Source of the DNA: Biscogniauxia marginata
Taxonomy: Eukaryota; Ascomycota; Sordariomycetes; Xylariales; Xylariaceae
Assembly (NCBI GenBank): GCA_022695795.1
Contig: MU404099.1
Location: forward strand, 124,001-188,000
Reading direction: 5' to 3'
Length of the DNA stretch: 64,000 nucleotides
Below the pieces are notes generated by a model. That model worked only from the letters and a program-made list of their open reading frames with translations. It did not search any database and had not been told where the DNA came from. A program made the translations under genes and the position numbers. Position 1 is the first letter of the stretch. The number at the start of each line of letters is the position of its first letter. Positions 49,058-59,816 of this stretch are shown here, one piece after another.

Positions 49058-50147
49058 ATGCGAGCAGCCGAGAATTCCACGTTGTGGTACTAGGTGCAGG
49101 TGAGTTCTAACGTATATCTCTATCTGCTCGGAATCGCCACAGTGAGGGGGAGGAACCCACCACCATGTTCAAACCGCTGACGTTATATCATCTAGGTGGC
49201 GTTGGCAAGAGTTGCCTCACAGGTAGGAATATTTCCTCTCTGCCCGATATGTCTCTTCGGCGCAGCCTATGGGTAGGGCAAATTATTGACTGATTATGAC
49301 AGCTCAGTTTGTGCACAACGAATGGATTGAGAGCTATGACCCGACTATCGAGGATTCATATCGGACCCAAATAGCTGTCGATGTAAGTCTGATATTGCCG
49401 CCGTACTATAGGTTTGGCGCCGACCGCTGACATATTCGGAATAGGAACGCCAAGTGGTTCTAGAGATGTAAGACATGGCTGACTGCCACATGATTTAGTT
49501 CTCACTCCCCCGCCGCGCTACCATGCTGATTTGAGACAGTCTGGACACTGCCGGAACTGAGCAATTCGGTTGGTCAAACCCGCGCGTCTTTCAACACCTT
49601 AGGACCCCCACTAACTCGGCTTCAGTTGCCATGAGAGATCTGTACATGAAGACTGGCCAGGGTTTTCTTCTTGTATTCAGCATCACTTCTACCTCGTCAT
49701 TGAACGAGATAGCTGGTCTCCGCGACGAGATCATCCGCATCAAGGACGACGAGAACGTGCCTTTGGTCATTTGCGGGAATAAGGCAGATCTCGAGGACCA
49801 ACGGTCTGTTCCCCGAACCAAGGGATTTGCGATCTCGCAACGATGGGGGGCGCCCTATTATGAAGCTAGTGCTCGGACTAGAAGTAAGTTTCACTTGGAT
49901 GCAATGCTCTCTCTTCCCATTGGTGGCATCCTCAAAGTTACGAGGTCCTAGGCTAACATGTAGAAAAGCAAATGTGGACGAGGTCTTCATAGACTTGTGC
50001 CGGCAAATGCTCCGGAAGGATGATGCCGGGTTTAACGATCTCAACGAAGAGGACAAGTTCGACCCATCGAAGTACTATAGGAGGCGCAGAAGACGGAGAG
50101 AACACAGGGATCGAGACCCGAACCGGCCCAGATGTGTCATCCTATGA
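49058..50147 (+). CDS. rsr1: Rsr1/Krev-1 (Rap-type) Ras GTPase, 5' end unresolved
   Basis: Coding blocks are (49069)-49099, 49196-49222, 49303-49382, 49445-49467, 49540-49568, 49626-49883 and 49969-50147. From codon CGA at 49069 they sum to 627 nt (208 residues plus stop). Motifs: P-loop GAGGVGKS split by intron 1, switch I YDPTIEDSY, DTAGTEQF on a 29-nt exon, GNKADL, SAR, a C-terminal polybasic run (RRRRRRREHRDRD) and CaaX box CVIL. The final Leu predicts geranylgeranylation and membrane attachment. The YMKTGQGFLLVFSIT block identifies the Rsr1/Bud1/Krev-1 branch, which marks polarity sites upstream of Cdc42. Oddities: the nearest ATG (49058) is out of frame with R-E-F-H-V-V-V-L-G-A-G, and that frame has a TGA upstream but no ATG, so an unseen 5' exon or an indel is implied. 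The last acceptor reads AAAAG. Confidence 0.88.
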
Positions 50148-53100
50148 TCTTGTGGTAGAGATCTCCGGACAGTTTTAGCGGCGTTGGGAGAGAGAAAAAA
50201 CGGCTGGCTTCGAGTTTATACTGTATGGCTCTAGTCATCCTCGAATTGTACGAGGCAGCGTGTGGATTACCTACCGGCCAACCAGAACTTGGCGGAGAGG
50301 TTTGGCTTTTACGGCCAATGCTCTTATTACGACCTACTCTTTACCCCCCTTTGAATCCGAAATGGCACTTAGCGACCTTACCAGACGAGCACGAAGGCTT
50401 TCGGGAGCCATGGCTGAACACATTTATTCCTTTTGCATTACATCTTACTGGGCTATAACATTACGTCGCTACATACACGATCTAGGGGCAGAGGGCAGGG
50501 AGGGCAGTTCTCATTAGATATCTGGTATTGGGCTCGATTTTTCCTCTGTCTTTTTTTCTCTCTCTCGGAAGATTATGATGCGCAGGCAATACTTCAAAGA
50601 TAAGGGCCAATTGTCGTCCTTGCATGTTTATTATCAACTTACTCAAAAAGGAACTATGTTAGGTTTTGAGCATCCGCTGGAGGATAAGGAAAAAAGAACT
50701 ATATGTATACCCCCCCCTAGGAATCGGTACTCTTTTTCTTCTTTTCCCGAAAAAAAGGAATATATATGCCTAAGGCAAAAGCGACAAAGTATTAAATACG
50801 GGCGCGAATGAATATAAGGTCTGTGAAGACGGGAACATCCACAACCTTGAATTTGAGCTCTCGGTTTTATGCACCTCTCGTAGCTCGCTAGACAATCGGC
50901 CACTCACCTAACCTACATAGCTATCCAACAAATCCACCGGCATACTTTTTATCAAGCCACCCAAGCATCACCCCCTCTCTCCTCACACCAGGCTACCTCT
51001 CAGGTTACATTTAGGTACCTATCTATCCCCTTTAATCCTTTTCCCCCAACCCTTCCCTACTACCTCATCCTTCTCGTTCCAGGCGGATCTTAGCATGCGT
51101 ACGTACTGTCAAAGGCAAGTTTAAAAAAGGGAAACGAAAAACTAGTTTATCAAGTGAAAAGGAAGGAATGGAAAGGGAGGGGACAAGAAAACCAAATAAA
51201 TATTTTAATTTTATTGACTTAGATAACTTGATCATAACCTAGGTACTCTCCCTTATTTGTCTTTTTACTCCACGGTGGAAATACGTGATTTAATGAGTCC
51301 TTGTATAAACTAAGTGAAAAGACAGTAGGAAAAAAATAAAAGGGAGAGAACAGAATAAACCCCCTTCGTACCGTTTTACCCAGGTCCAATGAATTGAACA
51401 GAACAAGCAAGTGAAAAAGATACAGGTATAACATACGTTAATCTATACGTAGACTTGTGGGTAGATTTCTCTATTATACGGCAATAAAAAGGAAAGGAGG
51501 AAAGAAATCAAAGTTCGTTCTAGTTTAGTATACTTACAGCCCTCAATTCGCAATAAGATAAAAAGGGGGGGAGGGGAGAAGGGGGATTGAAGCAAAGAGA
51601 AGAAAGATACAGAATGCTGACGTGAACAATTAATCAAAGGCAAAAAAGATAGGTAACGTCTAAGCACCTAGCTAATAAGTAAATTAGTCATGAGAGCTTC
51701 ATAGCGTAATATATATTTAATATATAGCGCGGAGAAGAAGCGAAAGAAAAAGAAAAGGAGGCAATACAAGGACCCATCCCCTAGCGTGTCGTCGTGCCAT
51801 ATCCCAAGTCCTACAATGAGGCAGATGATATACACCAGTTGTACCTAATCTTTCTTTTTCTTTTTTTCTTTTTTCCCCCTCTCTTCCTTCCTCCAATTCT
51901 AAAAATACTACTAACCATCAAACCCAATGTTACCCAGATATCCATATCCATCTAACCAAGGGAACGAGAAAGGGGGGGACGGGGGGGGAAGGAGTTGAGC
52001 AAACTCCAAGTTAGCGACGACGACTACTACGACAACACCAACGACGACGACGGCGTTGCGAGATTGCAAACCGTACGTACCTAACCTAGGTATATATCAA
52101 ACGGGCAGGTGCATTATAGAAATTACGTACGGGGAGCAATGTGCTTGCTTACCTACCTACCTTAGGTACATATGAAGAAACCCAACTACACAAGCCTAGG
52201 CTCTGCAAGGGAGGAGTTTCAAAGATTTCAGATACACATAATCACATGCGAAAAATTTTTATCAGAAGAAGATCCGTCGTAGCCTGTAAATTGACCCGAG
52301 TTCGATGCTTACTACCACGTACCGAAATATACGGTCAATACCTACAGATCTTGAATTTACGGAATCGCCTTGCTCTCGTCGGCGAGTCATAACCAACCAA
52401 GCATCCCCCCCCCCTCCCCTTTCACCTAACCAAGATGAGAAGGACATGCAGACCGAACATGTGTTTTTTTTTTTTTTTCCTTTTGGGGGGTTTTTTTTCT
52501 CTCTCCCTTTCCTTCGCTATGTTTCACACACCCACCGACAAAAAGCAACCAATAGAATTATGCACCGCTGCTGACGACGTCGCTCGGCCTCGAATACTCA
52601 TTCGAGGATTGTGGTGACACAAAACATTTAGGTTTGCCCGGGATATTTCCTCCTCCAAGGCTAACTAATAACAACCGATCACACCCTCTCCCCCAATCGT
52701 AGCAAAAGCTGGACAACGTAAAAACCTACAACAAATCCCCGCGGGGCTTCGTTTAAAGAAAAGCGCATGTAGATATGCACGTAATGCAGGTGAGCGGTTC
52801 ATACCGAATGTCCGTTGGTGCGGCTGCTTAGCGAGGGTTCTTGACGGTGCACACATACACACACGCATATATGTATCGATGTGTCACGCTCTGAATGAAC
52901 ACCGCCGTAACAAGATTTGGTCATGCAGGTGCCTCTTAAGCCGGCACCGTCGATCGTTGTGATGGGGCGCCGTGATTGGGGTTTCTCGCCTAATTGCACA
53001 ATAGGTAGGTACCCTCTCCTGCAGAACCGGCTTGCCTACCTCAATCCGTTCCGTAGAGCGATGTGGGAAAAGTCGGATAACTAACAGTGGCTGAAGACAT

Positions 53101-53573
53101 AAGACATACCAATGGAGTATCTGCCGGCCCCTGAGGCGCGAGCCCGTTCGGATGGCCTGGCGAAACCCGGGCGGCTGGAGCCTAAGCGCCTGAACTACTC
53201 GAAATGTCGGGGTAAAAATCCTGCTTGACCACCAAGGTGACTTGGTTCGTGTCCTCGAATAACATTTCCGGGCACGCCAATCAAGGAATGCATGATTAAC
53301 CTGCACGACAAAAGGGTGGTCGCCGAAGGATCAAAGAATACTACCATTATCCCTGGCCGACTGCCTGTGTGACGATGGATATGATTCGGAATTGCCTTTC
53401 TGTAGAATGATGCCGTGCTGCATCAATCTCCATGTACAAGGTTCCCGCACTTGACATGGACGGATTATACGAACTCTGTATAACTCATAGTAGCTCTCTG
53501 TTGGAGATGTCTCCAATGATTCGTTGGAGTAGGAAAAGGCGGGCCTTAGGAATAGCCATGACTTAGCAAGCTC
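50148..53573. other. Intergenic region between convergent genes (3.4 kb)
   Basis: 3' flanks of the Rsr1-like gene (+) and Ipi3 (-). Short open frames without motifs on both strands. AT-rich and purine-rich between about 51100 and 51760. Poly-C and poly-T runs near 52400-52500. No gene supported. Confidence 0.55.
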
Positions 53574-54969
53574 TCATGCATTGGCTGACTTTGCCTCGAC
53601 GTAGCGCTGAAGGGTCTTCTTTTGGAGGGTGCGCTGTTCGTTGATGATCTCCCAGAGTTCCTCATTTTCTTTCTGTACCTCTGGGTCACCGTTGCCGTGC
53701 CCAACATGTTCCTGGAAAGCCAGTATAGCTTGCTCTAGGGTGTCGGTAGGGATTCCATTTGAACCGAGCATCTTGCTAAACCTCGTATCCTCCACCATAT
53801 TAGTATCCAACTGAGAAGTAAAGTTGTAGCTTCGGCTTCCTAGAAACGGCTTGACAACGGCGACAGGTTTGGTAGGTCGCGGAGAAGATAGGGGCGAGAC
53901 GAAGATAATATTTGTCACAGAGGCATTGAGGTTTGCTAGCTCTGTGGAATCTGCACGGCTGCTTAGATCCCATCTGAGAACTTGACCTCGGGAGTGGCCT
54001 GATATCAAGATACTACCATCATAGCTGAGGCCTAGGCACGAGGCTGGGCCTGCCTCTTGCGGTGCGGCAGCAAACGCGGAGGACACTTGCACGGCTGTCG
54101 AGCTTTCTTCGGCACTCTGAGGACCTAGCAGGGCCTTCTCTGCAAACAACTCAATCGCATACAGCGAACCGTCCTCCGAGGAGACATAGATTGCACGACC
54201 ACAGGGGTCAAGAGACAAGCAGAGAGGCGAGCTCGGTAACAAAAAAGTCCGAAGGGCTACCCCAAGTTGGTAGTTCCAGACAATGCATGACTTGTCTTTG
54301 CTTGCTGAAATGCAAATATTTGTGTCGGGGTTTACGCTATGCCCCACAGCCAGAGAGGTGATGGCGGCTCTGTGGTTTGCCAGAGTTTCCTGGGGTTCAT
54401 GCTCGATGGTTGAGTCGAGTTCCAACAGGCGAGGCAGCAGCCAGACATGAATATTGGAATCGTCAGATCCTGTGATCAGGTGGAAGGGGGTGGCGGCAAT
54501 GCAAGTTACGGCCTGGACATGGCATGCGGGTGTGGTAACTTGCCGGCCAGTACAGACCTGTGCGCACCCATCGTCAGCAGTCTACTCATGCGAACAACTT
54601 GACGAGAGAGAGAGAGTGCTATATACTGCGTACCTCCCAGATAATCAGCCTGCCTTCCTGGGTGCCGAGTATAAGCACGTCGTCCAGCAGGGCAACGCTC
54701 CGGATGCGTTCCGGGAAGGTGACTAGAGCTTCTTGGTTGCCCTTTGGCCTCGCGTATATGTGGACGGTCGACTTGTCTTCCTGGGCGGCAAATACGTGGG
54801 TGTCGCTCACGGCCAGGCAATTGCGGGGGGCAGAACTCTTCTTGAGGGTACTCGTTGTCGAGTGGCTGGGATGAAGCGTGTGCTCGTATATACCGGCGTC
54901 CTTTGCGACGGCCGTGTTGTTGGCCAGCGGTGGCCCGGCGACAGATACGAAATAGCTCTCTGTCAGCAT
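53574..54969 (-). CDS. ipi3: Ipi3-like WD-repeat protein (Rix1 complex, 60S ribosome biogenesis)
   Basis: Two exons, 54634-54969 and 53574-54557, separated by a 76-nt intron (GTACGC...GCACAG) that falls between LIIWE and VCTGRQ, give 439 residues. The N-terminus MLTESYFVSVAGPPLANNT, then SSAPRNCLAVS, TFPERIRSVAL, VLILGTQEGRLIIWE and SASKDKSCIVWNYQLG match the Ipi3/WDR18 family. WD-type strands are visible at about residues 90-112, 130-165, 170-215 and 250-285; the C-terminus (ENEELWEIINEQRTLQKKTLQRYVEAK) is a helix or coiled coil, as in Ipi3. In yeast Ipi3 works with Rix1/Ipi2 and Ipi1 in ITS2 processing and pre-60S maturation in the nucleus. Start chosen at MLTES; the frame is open further upstream, but without conserved sequence. 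It diverges from the 57573 gene across 2.6 kb, so no shared promoter is evident. Confidence 0.9.
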
Positions 54970-57572
54970 GATGCTTCCTGGACCCAATTGGTGAGACAGA
55001 GTGGCGGTATGTGCAAATCCAAATTCTAGACACCGCTGTTCGTTCGAATTGTCGTGATGTGGAGGAAATCTGTGTTTTTTTTTTCCTTCCCTTGCGATGG
55101 AGCTTGAGAGGTGCATCTGTCGGCAGAGTGACCCACAATAGGTCGCTAAAAAGCTAGCGCCTCGTGGTGTGTTAGGCCCGGTAATGCACGCTATTGTAGG
55201 GGGGCTGGTAGGCTAGGTCGTCTCTGGACTAGCAGTTGCAGGGAGGCTCTTAACATTAACACCTGCGGGGTCTTTCTTGGCTTCAGGGGCGCTGGTGTTA
55301 TGTAGTGTAAACCCCCAATTGGCAACCCGCGTTGCATTTACTGCATCATTATTTTCTTTCCTTCTCCTGGTCCAAATGTCCCGAAGACTGTACCTACCTG
55401 GTATGTAATGTAGGTACTACATACGTAATCGCTATCTGGCTGTTGACGTAGTTTAGTATGCATCATTACTAATCAAACCCGAGTTTATGTACTTCCATGT
55501 ACGTCCGTACCTTCGGTCAGCTCAGGGAGGTGGTCTATAATTCATGTTACATAGTCTAGTCAGTTGTACATACCTAACATGAACCGTCCCTTGGTAGGAA
55601 AATCTTCCGAGACTGACCGCTTAACACAAAGCTTCATGTTCGAAAACTTGTTCCGTGCGGTTCCGCCAAGTCTACAAGGTCCACGAGATCCAAATTATTG
55701 CCTGCCTGTCTCCCTTGCTACTCTTACTGGGTATACTACATACATGAACCGGTTCGCTGCATTCATTCCTTCATACGCCTATCGACATGCTACATTACAT
55801 GTAGGTCTGGATTACACTAGCACCTGTTGGTGATCGATCGCTACGGCTGCACACACATTACGGGTTTCCAGTTGATTCGACTCGCCGGCTGGACCTGTAA
55901 CTATCCGGCCATCGATCCATTCATCGCTTTGGTCACCTATCGCGCGTTGCTCTCGACCCTTTAAGCTCGAGCTTTAGGTTCATCCGGGGCTGGCCTCGCA
56001 TGGCTGAGACCACGCCACGGCAGTTTTCCATCACATCAACTTTGACAAAGGCATGCAGCTATCAATATGAAGTAGCACTAGGCTATCTAAGCTGTACCAT
56101 TTTGATATGGCTTGCTTCTACGTGACAGATGTGGATCTGACACGCCGTCAACTCATTCGACGAGGCTCGGACGACGTGCTCGAACGACGTACTCGTACAT
56201 GTAGTGCGTCTATCCGCAATGTCGTGCCCCTCCCCCCTTATCACGGCTGCGTCAGGTCTCAGACTTACAAGTCTATCGCTCTATAGTCCGATAAGGTTTC
56301 GGGGGAGGGAGGGGAGAAAGAGAATCGAGACACAAGAAGCAAGAAACAAGTACGCAAGCCGACGCAAGACAGCTGATCTCGACCCATTTCCATCCCCGTC
56401 TCCGGCTTTACTCATAAAGCCATCCGACTCTATCGGGGCCGTAGCATGACTTACAGATTGCTTTTAAATTGTCTCTACGTAGCTCTCCACAATGGCGAAT
56501 CTAATCCTGTCGTTCTAACCTACGACCAAACTGGATTCGTGAAAGCGCCGTCGGTTTGTCATGCCTTTGCTGCAAGCTCGGGATGGATCAGTTAGTTCGC
56601 GCGCTCTCTATCCATAAAAAGAACAGGCAAACCTGTTGATCAAGGAAGAATGGAATTGAACAATTTCCAGAAGAATGGCAGCGTCACATTGCTAGAGCCT
56701 GCAAGCCACAGTTAGACTGGTTCCTAGTAGGAGGTCGCTTCGGCCATTACTACCCTAGAAGCGATCCCTTGGCGGGAACATATTTATTTACTAGCTTTGT
56801 CTCCGATGACAGCACTATCGTCTGATTTACCCATGTGGCGACGGGTTGGAAAGTTAAAGAAAAAGAAAAGAAAAGGCGAGGAAAGGGGGGAAGAATAGGA
56901 AAGCAAGGGCAAGCGACTATACTACCCCAGTATTGAAATCCTGTCTCAGGCCGAATGCTGTCTTACATGCCTCGCGTATCTTGGGGGGAACCTCTCGTGT
57001 AGCCGTTCCTGTTCTCGCGACGGTTAGGATGGATCGCGGTTCCACACATGCTTCTGGTATCTGCGCGTCCTCGTCCTGCTAATCCCTGAAAGGTCCCTGG
57101 GCCCGACTATCATGTTGAATTACGGTAGCCCCATTCAGCTCCAGGGTCCCTGCTAACGGGGTTCCAATTCAAACCTTTCTTGGGTTGCGAGCTCGTGTGA
57201 ATCCTAACCTTGTCGTTCTTAGCCTTTTTTAATAAAGGGTTATGTTTCGTCTGGGGGGGGGTACGTCTTCTGCCTTGTATGTAAGTCGACTGTCTTCCGA
57301 CTTTCTCTTCCATGCCGTATAAATTAATCCCCTTGCCCTTACGCCGCGACGGACCGCTCTACATTGACTCGCCGACTTCTCACGGCGAAATTTGGTACGA
57401 ATTGAGTGAAATCCCCGTAGGAAGAGAAGTAGGTTCTCGTCCGACAGAAAGAAGGGGGAAAAAAAGGAATAATCCAAGGGCGGGCGAGCTCGTTGTTTTC
57501 TTCCCCTCACATGGAAGAGTAACCAGCCGGTGGCTCCTTTAACACATACTATCCGAACGGAGCGACGACAAG
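54970..57572. other. Intergenic region between divergent genes
   Basis: 5' flanks of Ipi3 (-) and of the 57573 gene (+). No supported gene. TACATAC/GTACGT-type words are frequent around 55400-55820. A 76-codon uORF near the right end is listed separately. Confidence 0.55.
57312..57542 (+). promoter_or_regulatory. Upstream ORF of 76 codons ending 30 nt before the next gene
   Basis: ATG 57312 opens a frame that ends at TAA 57540-57542, just ahead of the ATG at 57573. It has no recognisable motif. It may be a translated uORF in the leader, or chance; a spliced N-terminal extension of the next gene is also possible. Confidence 0.3.
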
Positions 57573-59816
57573 ATGGCTGTATCGGAAACCAGCTTGGAGT
57601 TTGGCTGCAACCTGCCGGAGCTATTAGCGGTAGATCTGGAAGAGTCGAGCGCTGTCTTCCAGTCCAGGAAACTGACGGCTGGCGCACCGGCGCCCGCGTT
57701 GGCAGATGACGGGAGCAAGCGGCGATACTCATTGCAGGGTGGCTCATTGGCTCCGGCCATTTCATCCAAACATGATAATTGCTCATCGAGGTTTAGATCG
57801 TTGCAGGCCGAGGACCAGAGGTACTCACAACTATTCACCATACACGTAGGAATGCAAAAGAGATACAGTGTTGCGAGCAGTGAATGCTCCGGGGGGATGG
57901 AGCCGCCCTCAATCGCCACCACACGGGATGAATCAGTCGTGACGGCGGCCACTTCAGTCGACATGGACAGGCAAGTTTCTCGATCTCCAGCCTCTGGCAA
58001 ACCGTCCAGCAAACTGCCCTCGCCGCCACAACCGAAGAAAATTCCTGGAGGTAGTTGGATGGACCTCGAGTTAGACGAGGGTGCACCTGCGTCTCCTATT
58101 CACATACGAAGGCACAGTAGCATGAACGACATTCCCTCACCCTCCCACTACGTACTAGGACGCACCGACGCCAGCGACCCGAGGAGCATGTCTTTGACCT
58201 CGAGAGCGGGCCACGCCGACTCGGCCAAGGACCCGTTCGCTGCATTCTCAACTACTAACCTTCTAGAGAGTGTGGAAATATCCTCGCCGCTGCCCCCCAC
58301 CGAAAAGCGCCTGGCACGTCCCACCAAAGTTCCTCAGCGGCGCTCATCTTTGAATTACAAAGATTATCCTGTTCCTCCGCAATTTTACATCTCGTCGCCC
58401 CGGTCAACCTTGGTGCCCTCGTCGCCATCGCCGATATCACCACCTCGCTCCGTGCCGAAGGGCAGTTCTCCGCCAAAGCACAGGCCCCCGAAGATTGCGC
58501 CACCTCCCTCTCGCGCTCTCAAGCTCGAGACGAGCATGCGGGATGAGGATAAAATGAGTGCACTTTCTTCCGACTCCGGTTCCGACACACAAGAGATCCA
58601 ACGGGGCTCTAATACGACTGTGAATCCCGAGATTGTCTCGCCGCGCAACATCAACATCGAGAACTGGTTGGAGTCGACAATCGATATGTTTGCCAACGGG
58701 TCGCAGTCCAAACCCGAGGCCGTCTTCCCGTCTCTACCGCTACCCGCCAATGTCATCGACACTCTGCGGGTATCGGTATCGTGCTTCCCAGAGACTATGC
58801 TCCTCTGCTCGAGTCTTTCTATCGAAACCATCCGCAGCCGCTCTAGAAGAGTAAAGCATCGTGCAGATAGTATGAACTCGGACCCTCGGAGCCCTCTCTC
58901 TCAGTCAGAACAACAGCCTAAGCAGTCAAAGTGGAAATGGCTGCCCACTTCGAAGAAGCAAACTACACCGCCAGCCAGCCCGCCTGGTATTAAGACCAAG
59001 CAGTCGTTCAAGAGCGACTACAGCGAACCGCTCTGTACTAGCAACCCTCCTTCGCCCTTTGGTGCCCCTAGGGCCGAATGGGCTGCCCTCAAGAACCTCT
59101 TCCCCTCGGGAACCGACTACCTCTGTGATGCACTGTATGCACACCTGCTAGCATACAACTATATCACATCAATATGCCCACGATCGGCACTCATCAGCCC
59201 CATGTCGACATCAGCAGCCGCAGCCGCGTCGGCCTCCGCAGCAGCTTTCCGCCCGTCTACCGCCAAAACATCTTCTTCCTCCGACACGAACATTCCTCGA
59301 TCGTCCACGGCCTCTGCATCTGACGGCACGCAGATCCCCAGGAAGGCTGCTACCCTGCTGGGCCTGCAGGACGATCCCAGCGCCCCGATCCCCGAGCCGC
59401 CATCCCTATCAGCTTGCAACCGAGCCAGCACTCTGCGCACTAAGCGATCGTACTTTGTCATGGGTAGCGGCACCAGCAATAACAGTCACCACAACCATGG
59501 TCACCGTCATGCCAATAGTAGCGACAGTGGCGGACTGAGTGTCGCCGGTGGCAGCAGTATCCTGACCGCTAGACCCACGACATCTGGCGGAACCCGCTCC
59601 CCTCCCGATCATAGTGAGCAGATCCTACGGGAAGTGCGTCTCGGGCTCGCGCGGTGCATTGCGAGACTAGTTGCCACGCTGCGTCAGAATAGTTCCGCAG
59701 ACACAAGCGAGGGTAGCGGGGGTGCAGGATCCTGGGGAGGATCTCTGAAGCCTGAGGAAGACCCCCTGTTCATGAGAGCCCTGTGCGAGATCGTGCGTTG
59801 TTGTGAGGAGAGATAA
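57573..59816 (+). CDS. Uncharacterised large disordered protein, conserved-looking C-terminal helices
   Basis: A single exon of 747 codons, ATG in context AAGATGG. Most of the chain is Ser/Pro-rich and disordered, with SP/TP sites throughout and several PxxP stretches (for example PPKHRPPKIAPPP near residues 304-316). More ordered blocks are ENWLESTIDMF plus SLPLPANVIDTLRVSVSCFPETMLLC (about residues 363-412), WAALKNLFPSGTDYLCDALYAHLLAYNYI (about 500-530), and the C-terminal amphipathic ILREVRLGLARCIARLVATLR and FMRALCEIVRCCEE. An Ala-rich run (near 548-562) and a His/Asn run (NNSHHNHGHRH) are low-complexity. No transmembrane segment or signal peptide is seen. I do not recognise the family or function. 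The intact single 2.2-kb frame and local order make the gene itself reliable. Confidence 0.82.
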   Translation: MAVSETSLEFGCNLPELLAVDLEESSAVFQSRKLTAGAPAPALADDGSKRRYSLQGGSLAPAISSKHDNCSSRFRSLQAEDQRYSQLFTIHVGMQKRYSVASSECSGGMEPPSIATTRDESVVTAATSVDMDRQVSRSPASGKPSSKLPSPPQPKKIPGGSWMDLELDEGAPASPIHIRRHSSMNDIPSPSHYVLGRTDASDPRSMSLTSRAGHADSAKDPFAAFSTTNLLESVEISSPLPPTEKRLARPTKVPQRRSSLNYKDYPVPPQFYISSPRSTLVPSSPSPISPPRSVPKGSSPPKHRPPKIAPPPSRALKLETSMRDEDKMSALSSDSGSDTQEIQRGSNTTVNPEIVSPRNINIENWLESTIDMFANGSQSKPEAVFPSLPLPANVIDTLRVSVSCFPETMLLCSSLSIETIRSRSRRVKHRADSMNSDPRSPLSQSEQQPKQSKWKWLPTSKKQTTPPASPPGIKTKQSFKSDYSEPLCTSNPPSPFGAPRAEWAALKNLFPSGTDYLCDALYAHLLAYNYITSICPRSALISPMSTSAAAAASASAAAFRPSTAKTSSSSDTNIPRSSTASASDGTQIPRKAATLLGLQDDPSAPIPEPPSLSACNRASTLRTKRSYFVMGSGTSNNSHHNHGHRHANSSDSGGLSVAGGSSILTARPTTSGGTRSPPDHSEQILREVRLGLARCIARLVATLRQNSSADTSEGSGGAGSWGGSLKPEEDPLFMRALCEIVRCCEER

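Noticed and set aside
52884..53306. 140-codon minus-strand frame downstream of Ipi3
   Set aside because: No recognisable features, Arg/Cys-rich shadow-like composition.
54506..55138. 210-codon minus-strand frame overlapping Ipi3
   Set aside because: Alternative frame of the Ipi3 exons; the WD-repeat frame matches the family.
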